From Clostridia bacterium (GTDB taxonomy: Bacteria > Bacillota_A > Clostridia > Oscillospirales > CAG-272), in the NCBI GenBank assembly GCA_017501175.1, contig JAFVXK010000025.1:1-6754 (forward strand): a DNA stretch of 6,754 nt, written 5' to 3'. Positions 1-5,801 of this stretch are shown here, piece by piece (within the stretch, counting starts at the first letter, position 1; every line of letters starts with the position of its first letter). Both the position numbers and the translations under genes were made by a program. Below the pieces are notes generated by a model that saw nothing but the letters and a program-made list of their open reading frames with translations, searched no databases and was not told where the DNA came from.

Positions 1-158
1 TATGCAAGCTGAATTGCTGCATAGCCGTCGGTTTCAACGGTCTTTTTCTGTGCTACCACGCAGGGGCCTGCTTCAATCAGGGTTACGGGTATCACGTTGC
101 CCTTGTTATCGAAGATCTGAGTCATGCCCAGCTTCTTACCGATAATGCACTTTTTCAT
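1..158 (-). CDS. rplC: 50S ribosomal protein L3, N-terminal part (cut by window edge)
   Basis: L3 is an early-assembling primary 23S rRNA-binding protein of the large subunit, and its extended loop reaches towards the peptidyl transferase centre. The minus strand reads [16 protein letters not shown] from the ATG at 156-158. It continues with a segment containing [13 protein letters not shown] and [14 protein letters not shown], the typical bacterial L3 N-terminus. Only 52 codons are visible and the rest lies beyond position 1. A strong Shine-Dalgarno site (GGAGG on the minus strand, 164-168) lies 5 nt before the start, which fixes it. The gene follows rpsJ in the conserved S10 operon order. 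The unusual point is the 128-nt gap after rpsJ, which folds into several hairpins. Identification is secure despite truncation. Confidence 0.97.
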   Translation of the reverse strand, partial: MKKCIIGKKLGMTQIFDNKGNVIPVTLIEAGPCVVAQKKTVETDGYAAIQLA

Positions 159-198
159 TTTTTCCTCCATTAGGTTATTGGTTGACGGGTTTGAATTT

Positions 199-285
199 TC
201 GCTAAAGCGCGATCTCGCCAACTTGACCACGAGGCCGTGGTGATTTTTACGGGATTTGAAGCTCCCGACTCGGAACTTGTCCGAG
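199..285 (-). promoter_or_regulatory. tandem hairpins in the rpsJ-rplC spacer
   Basis: The transcript (minus strand) leaves rpsJ and passes through successive inverted repeats. CTCGGA/TCCGAG (280-285 with 269-274) has a 5-nt loop. CGGGA/TCCCG (263-267 with 250-254) has an 8-nt loop. ACCACG/CGTGGT (236-241 with 226-231) has a 4-nt loop. A weaker TCGC/GCGA pair lies at 209-212 with 199-202. None is followed by a clear U-run, so these do not look like ordinary terminators. They are plausible protein-binding or RNA-processing elements within the operon mRNA, or they may set the relative output of rpsJ and rplC. The inverted repeats are seen directly; their function is inference. Confidence 0.5.
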
Positions 286-286
286 A

Positions 287-595
287 TTAAGCCTTGATTT
301 CGATCTCAACGCCTGCGGGAAGCTCGATGCTCATAAGAGCCTCAACAGTCTTCGCCTGGGGGTCGATAACGTCAATCAGACGCTTGTGCGTGCGCATTTC
401 GAACTGCTCACGGCTGTCCTTGTACTTGTGAACCGCTCTGAGAATGGTAACAATCTCCTTGTCGGTAGGAAGAGGAATAGGACCGCTAACCTTGCTTCCG
501 TTTCTCTTTGCTACGTCAACTACCTTCGCTGCTGCGGCGTCGATGATGGTCGAGTCATAGCTCTTGAGTCTCACTCTGATTTTTCCCTGTGCCAT
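287..595 (-). CDS. rpsJ: 30S ribosomal protein S10
   Basis: S10 is a small-subunit head protein. In many bacteria it also acts as NusE, partnering NusB in transcription antitermination. The 102-aa protein has the normal length and carries the family hallmarks: [10 protein letters not shown] near the N-terminus, the loop segment GPIPLPT (residues about 39-45), [20 protein letters not shown] (about 56-75), and [11 protein letters not shown] at the C-terminus. The start at 593-595 is supported by an AAAGGAGG site (minus strand, core 605-609) 9 nt upstream. It is the first gene of an S10 operon, followed by rplC. The operon is preceded by a leader of about 255 nt and a strong promoter, and points away from the polA operon. 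Codon use matches its GC-rich neighbours. Confidence 0.99.
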   Translation of the reverse strand: MAQGKIRVRLKSYDSTIIDAAAAKVVDVAKRNGSKVSGPIPLPTDKEIVTILRAVHKYKDSREQFEMRTHKRLIDVIDPQAKTVEALMSIELPAGVEIEIKA

Positions 596-850
596 AATTT
601 GTTTCCTCCTTTGTCGTATTGCTTGCGACTTTTAAGAAGGCGAAGAGGTTTTACACCGTGCCGGGCGTATCAAACACGCCCCAACAAAATCAGTTCGAAT
701 AAACCGTCCGCAGCGGCACAAACGAACCGAAAAAGAACACGGCTGCCAAAAGGCAACTCTCTTGTTTCGCCCGGTTAAATATCGGACATACTCGGCGGAA
801 ATTCCCTACCTCTATGGGTAGCCACCTCCCGCTTCAACGCATATCAAGCC
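596..850 (-). promoter_or_regulatory. long structured 5' leader of the S10 operon mRNA
   Basis: From the predicted start near 850 to rpsJ there are about 255 nt without a convincing gene. On the minus strand the leader can fold as follows. The first hairpin has an outer helix GCGGGA (827-832) with UUCCGC (795-800) and an inner CUACC/GGUAG (817-821 with 806-810). The second is GUUGCC-UUUU-GGCAGC (742-757). The third is GGGCGUG-UUUGA-UACGCCC (663-681). A competing helix GUGCCG (714-719) with CGGCAC (658-663) overlaps the third hairpin, so alternative folds are possible. S10 operons are autoregulated by L4 through the leader in E. coli. A comparable control here is inference, since no family signature was recognised with certainty. 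Confidence 0.6.
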
Positions 851-855
851 TATAT

Positions 856-884
856 ATTATACATTAAAATATATGAAAAAGCAA
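856..884 (-). promoter_or_regulatory. sigma-A type promoter of the S10 operon
   Basis: On the minus strand, TTGCTT (879-884) and a perfect TATAAT (856-861) are separated by 17 bp. Transcription would begin near 849-850. Sequence upstream of the -35 (885-935) is dominated by A and T runs, which could act as an UP element and would suit a ribosomal protein operon. Confidence 0.8.
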
Positions 885-914
885 TACTTTTTCAAAAAAA
901 ATATAAAAAATTTT

Positions 915-938
915 CTGAAAATTTTCACGAATTTTCAG
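915..938. repeat. 9-bp perfect inverted repeat in the divergent intergenic region
   Basis: CTGAAAATT (915-923) and AATTTTCAG (930-938) are perfect inverted copies separated by 6 bp. A 12-bp palindrome TGAAAATTTTCA (916-927) overlaps the left arm. The site lies about 30-55 bp upstream of the S10 operon -35 box, so it could be an operator or part of an AT-rich UP element. It could also be chance in a very AT-rich tract. Confidence 0.4.
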
Positions 939-945
939 TAGTGTT

Positions 946-964
946 TTTGTGCAATATTCACAAA
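946..964. repeat. TTTGTG-N7-CACAAA inverted repeat
   Basis: TTTGTG (946-951) and CACAAA (959-964) form a 6-bp perfect dyad around a 7-bp AT-rich centre, a spacing typical of dimeric regulator sites. It lies between the divergent S10 and polA-operon transcription units. No regulator is identified, and the dyad is short enough to arise by chance. Confidence 0.3.
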
Positions 965-1079
965 TTTATTCGGCTTTTTGCTGAAGGCGAATCTCTTCCG
1001 AAAGTCAATTTATACATAATTTTGACCTGAAGGCAGGTTTATCCGCCGTTTTTCACTATCTTTTTTAATCTTTACCGCT

Positions 1080-1101
1080 TTTGTTCGCAATTTGTTCACA
1101 A
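1080..1101 (+). repeat. tandem 11-bp repeat upstream of the membrane protein gene
   Basis: TTTGTTCGCAA (1080-1090) is followed directly by TTTGTTCACAA (1091-1101), with one mismatch. The 11-bp period is about one helical turn, so a protein could bind both copies on the same DNA face. TTGTTC (1092-1097) with TATACC (1115-1120) at 17-bp spacing is a weak promoter candidate for the downstream operon; TAAAAT (1110-1115) and TATAAT (1125-1130) are other possible -10 boxes without good partners. Confidence 0.35.
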
Positions 1102-1150
1102 TTATGGTGTAAAATATACCTATATATAATATAAATGAAGGAATTTGCAA

Positions 1151-2116
1151 ATGAAAACCACAGCCAAAAAGCTTCTGATAACCGTCCCTACGGTAATTTT
1201 CGCCCTCGGAGCGATAGTTTTGCGTACCGTTGCCTGTCTTTTCGAACTAGATTACAAGACGGGACTTTTTGCCGACTCGACGCTCTCGAAGGTATCCGGC
1301 TACACCGTCGCGGCTGTAACCATCCTTCTCCTTTTGCTTTTAGCGGTGAAAATCGAAGTCGCCGAGCGCAGAGCCTCCTTCCGCGGACCTCTCACCTATC
1401 TTCCGTCGGGGGTACTCGCAACCGCACTCGTGCTTTCCGCCGTTAATCTTATCGAATATTCGGCAGGCGAGCTTGGCAATATTTTCACTCGCGCGCTTCT
1501 CTCGCGCTTTGACTGCCTGACGGCGCTTCTCGTAGCCGTTTTGGCTTTGTGCGGAGCAGGCTACTGCATAGCCTCGGCTCTTATACCGACTGTAAGGTGC
1601 TCTCTGCGCGCAAACCTCGGAATGCTCGCGGCGCTCGGCCTTGCCGCCTTCACGGTGCATCTGTTCTTCAGAACAGAAACTCCCATAAACAATCCCGCAA
1701 AGGTTGCCGACGAAATGGCCTTCCTTTCCGCCGCGCTCTTTATGCTCTCGGAAACCCGCGTTTCGCTCGGACGCGCAAGATGGAAGGATTATTTCATATT
1801 CGGTGCAGTATCTGCCGTTTTGTGCGGATACGCCTCGCTTCCCGCTCTCGTCACCTATATTGCTCGCGGTGAGGTTATCTCGGCTAGTATTCAGCAGAGC
1901 CTCCTTCTCTTTGCATTTATGCTTTTCTCGGTGCTTAGGCTGATAAACGCCCTTTTGCTCGACCGTGACCGCGCCTCCTCCTTCGTTACGGCAATAGACA
2001 GCGATGCTACTGTGAGCGAGGCGGAAAGCGAGCCCAAAGAGGACGGCGAGCTCATCGCGCCGCCCCAGCTCTCGATAGACGACATCGAAGAGCCCGAAAG
2101 GCAGGGCGAGGAATGA
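1151..2116 (+). CDS. multi-spanning membrane protein of unknown function
   Basis: The product has 321 aa and I do not recognise a family. Hydrophobic stretches fall near residues 8-30, 50-68, 86-105, 121-146, 154-173, 187-200 (weaker), 214-237 and 247-270, giving about seven or eight membrane spans. The last 45 or so residues form a hydrophilic, strongly acidic tail (rich in E and D, ending EEPERQGEE). The start is the ATG at 1151, with AAGGAA (1138-1143) 7 nt upstream; an in-frame TTG at 1145 would leave almost no spacing. The stop overlaps the polA start as ATGA (2113-2116), so the two are likely co-transcribed and translationally coupled. No transport, enzyme or signal-peptide motif is visible, and a link to DNA replication rests on position only. 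Confidence 0.85.
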   Translation: MKTTAKKLLITVPTVIFALGAIVLRTVACLFELDYKTGLFADSTLSKVSGYTVAAVTILLLLLLAVKIEVAERRASFRGPLTYLPSGVLATALVLSAVNLIEYSAGELGNIFTRALLSRFDCLTALLVAVLALCGAGYCIASALIPTVRCSLRANLGMLAALGLAAFTVHLFFRTETPINNPAKVADEMAFLSAALFMLSETRVSLGRARWKDYFIFGAVSAVLCGYASLPALVTYIARGEVISASIQQSLLLFAFMLFSVLRLINALLLDRDRASSFVTAIDSDATVSEAESEPKEDGELIAPPQLSIDDIEEPERQGEE

Positions 2117-4638
2117 AAAAAATACTCGTCATAGACGGAAACAGCATAATCAACAGAGCCTACTACGGCGTGCGACCTCTCGTCACAAAAAGCGGAAAAT
2201 ATACCAACGCGATATACGGTATGATAGGCATAATATCAAAGCAGCTGTCGGCACTCAAGCCGGACTTCGCCGCCGTTGCCTTTGACCTCAAAGCGCCGAC
2301 CTTCCGTCACGAGATGTTTGACGGCTACAAGACAAAGCGTCACCCCACCCCGCCCGAGCTTCTCTCGCAGTTCGACGATGCGAAGGAGTGCCTTTCGCTT
2401 ATGGGACTGAATATCCTTGAGCTTCCCGGCTACGAGGCAGACGACCTTCAGGGCACGGTGGCAAATATGGCGCACTCGGAAGACGGACTTGAGAGCTACA
2501 TTCTCTCGGGTGACCGCGACCTTTTACAGCTTATTGACGACAAGGTTACCGTGCTCCTCGCCACCAACACCGACACGCTGGTTATGCGCGAGGGCGAGTT
2601 CTTCGAAAAATATGGCATATCTCCCTCGCAGTTTGTCGATATGAAGGCGCTGATGGGCGACTCGTCGGACAACATTCCCGGCGTTTCGGGCGTTGGCGAG
2701 AAAACCGCCGCTACGCTGATACAGAACTTCGGCTCGCTCGACGGAATATACGAGAATATCGACGACGCGCGCATCTCAAAGGGCGTACGCCAGAAGCTCC
2801 TTTCCGACAGGGAGAACGCATACCTTTCAAGAACTCTTGCCAAGATAGTGACCGACGCGCCTATCAATAAGAGCCTTGACGACCTTGTTTTAAAGCCGCT
2901 TGACGACGCCGGACTTTACAAGAAATTCACCGAGCTTGAGCTTAACTCGCTGATAACGAGGCTCGGTCTTACGGGCAAGAGCGAAGATGGCGGGCATACC
3001 GAGGAGAGCTATGCTCCGAGCTTCGAGGAAGCCACGCTTGCGGAGCTTTCGGGTATTGACGCCGACACTCTCGCGCTTGAAATTTCAGGCGGAGCTATAT
3101 ATATAAATATAAAAGGTAGGAATTTGTTGCTCACGGGCGACATTTCGGGGCTTTGCGGCTTCCTTTCGGGCAAAAAAATCATTTGCTACGACGGAAAGGC
3201 GCTCCTTCACGCGCTCGATAAAATCGGCGAAGCTCCTGCGGAGTGTAAGCTTCTTGACCTTATGCTCTATGCATATCTTCTGAACCCCGGAAGCGGAAGC
3301 GCCGGAGTACCCGCGCTTTTCTCGATGTTTCTCGGAGTATCGCTTGAGGCGGGGACTGTCGGTGTGGGACTTTACTCACAGCTTGAGGAAAAGCTCCGTG
3401 AGAAAATAAAAGAGGACGGGCTTGAATACGTTCTCGACGAAATCGAGCTTCCGCTCGTCAGAGTTCTCTACGAGATAGAGCGCGCGGGCTTTATGATAAA
3501 CTCTGCGGGAATTCTCGAATTCGGCGAGGCGCTCGGAGAGCTTGCAGACAGCCTTACCGCGAGAATTTATATGCAGGCGGGACGCGAGTTCAATCTCAAC
3601 TCGCCAAAGCAGCTCGGCGAGGTGCTTTACAACGAAATGTGCCTTCCCTGCCCGAAGAAAACCAAGAGCGGCTACTCAACCGATGCCGAAACGCTTGAGG
3701 CGCTTCGCCCGATATCACCGATAATCGACGATATTCTCGAATACCGTCAGGTTACCAAGCTTCGCGGCACTTACACGACGGCTCTTACTGACGTCGCAGA
3801 CGCGGACGGCAGAATACACACCGACTTTAAGCAGGCGCAGACGGCAACCGGAAGGCTTTCAAGCGCCGAGCCCAACCTTCAGAATATCCCGATAAGAACC
3901 AAAATGGGCAGAGAGATGCGCCGCTACTTCGTCGCTCGCGACGGGTATTTGCTCGTCGATGCCGACTACTCGCAAATCGAGCTTAGGCTTCTTGCTCACA
4001 TTTCGGGCGACTACACGATGCGCGAGGCGTTCATTGCAGGCGAGGATATTCACAGAAAGACCGCGGCGGCTGTTTTCGGACTTCCCGAGGAAGCTGTAAA
4101 CGACGAGATGCGTAAGCGCGCAAAGGCGGTAAACTTCGGCATAGTTTACGGCATCAGCGGCTTCTCTCTCGCAAAGGACGTCGGAACAACGGTTAAGGAA
4201 GCGACAAAATACATCAAAAGCTATATGATGAACTACCCCTCAATCGAGGAGTACCTCGAAAGAGTGGTAAAGGACGCAGAGCGCGACGGCTACACGGCAA
4301 CGCTTCTCGGCAGGCGCAGATATATTCCCGAGCTCAAGGCATCAAACGCGGCTATGCGCGCCTTTGGCAAGAGGGTCGCTATGAACGCCCCCATACAAGG
4401 CACGGCGGCCGACATTATGAAGCTGGCTATGCTGAAAGTCAGGGATAGACTTCTCCTCGAGGGACTTGACGCGAGGATAGTTATGCAGGTTCACGACGAG
4501 CTGATAGTCGAGGCTCGCGAGAATATCGCGGACAAGGTCAAGGCTCTCGTAAAAGAGGAAATGGAGCGCGCTTACACGCTCTCAATACCCCTTACAGCCG
4601 ATGCAACCGTCGGCAAAAACTGGCTCGAGCAGGCTTAA
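2113..4638 (+). CDS. polA: DNA polymerase I with degenerate proofreading domain
   Basis: Pol I removes RNA primers and fills gaps in lagging-strand synthesis and repair. The 841-aa length is close to Taq Pol I. The N-terminal 5' nuclease (about 1-290) has LVIDGNS (D8), AFD (D58), GYEADD (106-111), SGDRDL (D134, D136) and MGDSSDNIPGVSGVGEKTA (181-199). The middle domain (about 300-430) has lost the 3'-5' exonuclease residues: the DxE region reads ALEISG (321-326), the second motif reads YDGKALLH, and no good YxxxD is seen. The polymerase domain is intact: TATGRLSSAEPNLQNIP, motif A DYSQIELR (D618), motif B RKRAKAVNFGIVYG (R667, K671, F675, Y679) and motif C VHDE (D795). AGGG at 2103-2106 lies 6 nt before the ATG, which overlaps the upstream stop. 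Confidence 0.99.
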   Translation: MKKILVIDGNSIINRAYYGVRPLVTKSGKYTNAIYGMIGIISKQLSALKPDFAAVAFDLKAPTFRHEMFDGYKTKRHPTPPELLSQFDDAKECLSLMGLNILELPGYEADDLQGTVANMAHSEDGLESYILSGDRDLLQLIDDKVTVLLATNTDTLVMREGEFFEKYGISPSQFVDMKALMGDSSDNIPGVSGVGEKTAATLIQNFGSLDGIYENIDDARISKGVRQKLLSDRENAYLSRTLAKIVTDAPINKSLDDLVLKPLDDAGLYKKFTELELNSLITRLGLTGKSEDGGHTEESYAPSFEEATLAELSGIDADTLALEISGGAIYINIKGRNLLLTGDISGLCGFLSGKKIICYDGKALLHALDKIGEAPAECKLLDLMLYAYLLNPGSGSAGVPALFSMFLGVSLEAGTVGVGLYSQLEEKLREKIKEDGLEYVLDEIELPLVRVLYEIERAGFMINSAGILEFGEALGELADSLTARIYMQAGREFNLNSPKQLGEVLYNEMCLPCPKKTKSGYSTDAETLEALRPISPIIDDILEYRQVTKLRGTYTTALTDVADADGRIHTDFKQAQTATGRLSSAEPNLQNIPIRTKMGREMRRYFVARDGYLLVDADYSQIELRLLAHISGDYTMREAFIAGEDIHRKTAAAVFGLPEEAVNDEMRKRAKAVNFGIVYGISGFSLAKDVGTTVKEATKYIKSYMMNYPSIEEYLERVVKDAERDGYTATLLGRRRYIPELKASNAAMRAFGKRVAMNAPIQGTAADIMKLAMLKVRDRLLLEGLDARIVMQVHDELIVEARENIADKVKALVKEEMERAYTLSIPLTADATVGKNWLEQA

Positions 4639-4774
4639 AGCGGCAATTCGCGGCAAAAGGACGGCAATCCGCGGCAAAAAAGCAAAGCCCACCGCAAAAG
4701 GCAAAAAGGCTGCGGTAAAAGCGCCTCGCAAAAGACAACAATTATTTACATTTTCAGAGGGAGAATGCAAATGA
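4601..4774 (+). CDS. possible 57-aa Lys/Arg/Ala-rich basic peptide overlapping polA
   Basis: A reading frame shifted +1 relative to polA opens with ATG 4601, inside the polA end, and stops at TGA 4772-4774. The peptide has 12 Lys and 6 Arg in 57 residues, against 2 Glu. It includes KAAIRGKRTAIRGKKAKP and TAKGKKAAVKAPRKRQ, resembling histone H1-like or HU-tail low complexity. The stop overlaps the next gene's ATG (4771) as ATGA, which would suit translational coupling. Against it, no Shine-Dalgarno site precedes 4601, and the other two frames of the same DNA also read as basic residues because of repeated GGCAAAA. It may be a non-coding spacer, or an extension reached only by frameshifting from polA. 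Coding status is uncertain. Confidence 0.25.
   Translation: MQPSAKTGSSRLKAAIRGKRTAIRGKKAKPTAKGKKAAVKAPRKRQQLFTFSEGECK
4641..4679 (+). repeat. short tandem repeat between polA and the isomerase gene
   Basis: CGGCAATTCGCGGCAAAA (4641-4658) recurs as CGGCAATCCGCGGCAAAA (4662-4679) with one mismatch, a 21-bp period equal to seven codons. Related GGCAAAA and CGCAAAAG words continue to about 4736. No terminator or clear promoter is visible in the spacer 4639-4755, so polA transcripts probably run into the next gene. Confidence 0.7.
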
Positions 4775-5562
4775 AACCTTACATTCCGAAATTCACCGCT
4801 CCGAAAGAGCCACCCCGTGTTGAGTTTAAGACGGGTGTTGTTTCGATTTCCTTCCGTCAAAACACCCAGCGCGAAATACTCGAGATGATGAAGGGGGCAA
4901 ACCTCAAATATATCGAATGGGGCAGCGACGTTCACGCGCCGCACAAAAGGCTTGATATGCTCGCGGAGCTTGCCAAGATGCAGGATATGTACGGTGTCAG
5001 CTGCTCTTCATACGGAACGTATTTTCGACTTGGAGAAACTCCCGTCGATGACCTTATTGACTATATACGCGCAGCAAAGGCGCTCGGCACGGATATTCTG
5101 CGGCTTTGGGCGGGAAGAAGGCGCGGCTACGAGCTCTCGCTGCCCGAAATCGAGAAGTTTATGGACTCCTGCTGGAGATGTGCTGACGTCGCAGAGCGCG
5201 AGGGTGTCAAGCTTTGCGTCGAATGTCACCAGAACACCTTCACTGAACGTCTTGAAGATGCGCTTATGCTGATGGAAAACGTGGATTCGGACAAATTCAG
5301 AATGTATTGGCAACCGTTTTGCGAGAAAACCGTCGATGAAAATCTCGCATATCTAAAAAGGGTCGAGCCCTACGTCGAGCATCTGCACGTGTTCAACTGG
5401 GCGGGAAGCCACCGCTATACACTTGCCGACGGTGTTGGCGACTGGAAAAGATACCTCTCGGCGCTTTCACGCCCGAGAACACTCCTGCTCGAATTTATGC
5501 CCGACAACCTCTTAACTACTCTTCCGCGCGAGGCAGAGGCTCTGCGCGAGATTATAAAATAA
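4771..5562 (+). CDS. sugar phosphate isomerase/epimerase-like TIM-barrel protein
   Basis: The 263-aa product fits the xylose isomerase-like / AP endonuclease 2 barrel superfamily, whose members isomerise or epimerise sugars using a bound divalent metal. The strand motifs appear in order: GVVSISFR (22-29), YIEWGSDVHAP with E49, VSCSSYGTYFRLG, ILRLWAGRR, LCVECHQNTFTE with candidate metal ligand E151 and H153, YWQP (179-182), HLHVFNW with H204 and H206, and LLLEFMPD with E241. The usual DP(G)H motif appears as YWQP, so the ligand set may differ from classical members. ATG 4771 is preferred over ATG 4765 because GAGGGAG (4757-4763) lies 7 nt before it. It probably belongs to the polA operon, 132 nt after polA. 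The substrate cannot be told from sequence. Confidence 0.88.
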   Translation: MKPYIPKFTAPKEPPRVEFKTGVVSISFRQNTQREILEMMKGANLKYIEWGSDVHAPHKRLDMLAELAKMQDMYGVSCSSYGTYFRLGETPVDDLIDYIRAAKALGTDILRLWAGRRRGYELSLPEIEKFMDSCWRCADVAEREGVKLCVECHQNTFTERLEDALMLMENVDSDKFRMYWQPFCEKTVDENLAYLKRVEPYVEHLHVFNWAGSHRYTLADGVGDWKRYLSALSRPRTLLLEFMPDNLLTTLPREAEALREIIK

Positions 5563-5594
5563 CGCAAAGGTCGCCCAAGGTGGCTTCAAACACC

Positions 5595-5619
5595 AAAAAA
5601 CGCCTCTTCGAAAAGAGGC
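5595..5619 (-). terminator. terminator-like hairpin, best oriented on the minus strand
   Basis: GCCTCTT (5602-5608) and AAGAGGC (5613-5619) form a 7-bp perfect stem with a 4-nt loop. Read on the minus strand, the stem is followed at once by G and six T (5595-5600), the layout of an intrinsic terminator. On the plus strand it is followed by TAAAAA, with no U-run. No minus-strand gene is visible to its right within the window, so what it would terminate is unclear. Confidence 0.45.
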
Positions 5620-5648
5620 TAAAAAGCAAACTATTGTTTACAAAAAAG

Positions 5649-5680
5649 ATGCGCCCCGTGGAATTACCCGCGGGGCGTGT
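5649..5680 (+). repeat. GC-rich hairpin that folds best as plus-strand RNA
   Basis: CGCCCCGTGG (5652-5661) pairs with CCGCGGGGCG (5668-5677) around loop AATTAC, and U5659-G5670 is a wobble. The helix extends outward by G5651-U5678, U5650-G5679 and A5649-U5680. These G-U pairs become A-C mismatches on the minus strand, so the structure is better as plus-strand RNA, transcribed from the upstream operon. No T-run follows directly. It may protect the 3' end or form one module of a dispersed repeat. Confidence 0.5.
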
Positions 5681-5688
5681 TAAATTTC

Positions 5689-5720
5689 AGCCTTCTCTTA
5701 GAGGAGAAGGCTTTTTTCTT
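5689..5720 (+). terminator. intrinsic terminator of the polA-isomerase operon
   Basis: AGCCTTCTC (5689-5697) and GAGAAGGCT (5704-5712) form a perfect 9-bp stem with a 6-nt loop. A run of six T (5712-5717), then C and TT, follows. It lies 127 nt after the isomerase stop and before a new promoter, so it most likely ends the operon. Confidence 0.85.
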
Positions 5721-5766
5721 TAAGAGTGACTTTTAATTAACTATAAAAACTTGCTTGCCGCTCCTA

Positions 5767-5795
5767 TTGACAAATTAACCAAAAAGTGTTATAAT
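5767..5795 (+). promoter_or_regulatory. perfect-consensus sigma-A promoter
   Basis: TTGACA (5767-5772) and TATAAT (5790-5795) match the housekeeping consensus exactly and are separated by the optimal 17 bp. Transcription should start at about 5801-5803, exactly where the first arm of the long closing stem of the downstream RNA begins. Such a strong promoter is unusual for a small accessory gene and typical of abundant stable RNAs. Confidence 0.92.
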
Positions 5796-5801
5796 AGCTC
5801 T

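Noticed and set aside
386..778. Open frame of 130 codons on the plus strand
   Set aside because: It runs antisense to rpsJ and its leader, has no ribosome binding site, and its codon pattern is the shadow of S10.
946..1101. DnaA boxes suggested by ATATTCACA and TTGTTCACA
   Set aside because: They are inexact matches in AT-rich sequence, with no cluster of proper boxes and no dnaA or dnaN nearby.
1145..1150. TTG start two codons upstream for the membrane protein
   Set aside because: It lies only 1-2 nt from the AAGGAA site, whereas ATG 1151 has a 7-nt spacing.
4636..4770. Read-through fusion of polA to the isomerase, because the polA frame has no further stop before the isomerase start
   Set aside because: Pol I ends at its normal length and family C-terminus, and the isomerase has its own ribosome binding site. 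The open frame is explained by the repeat composition.
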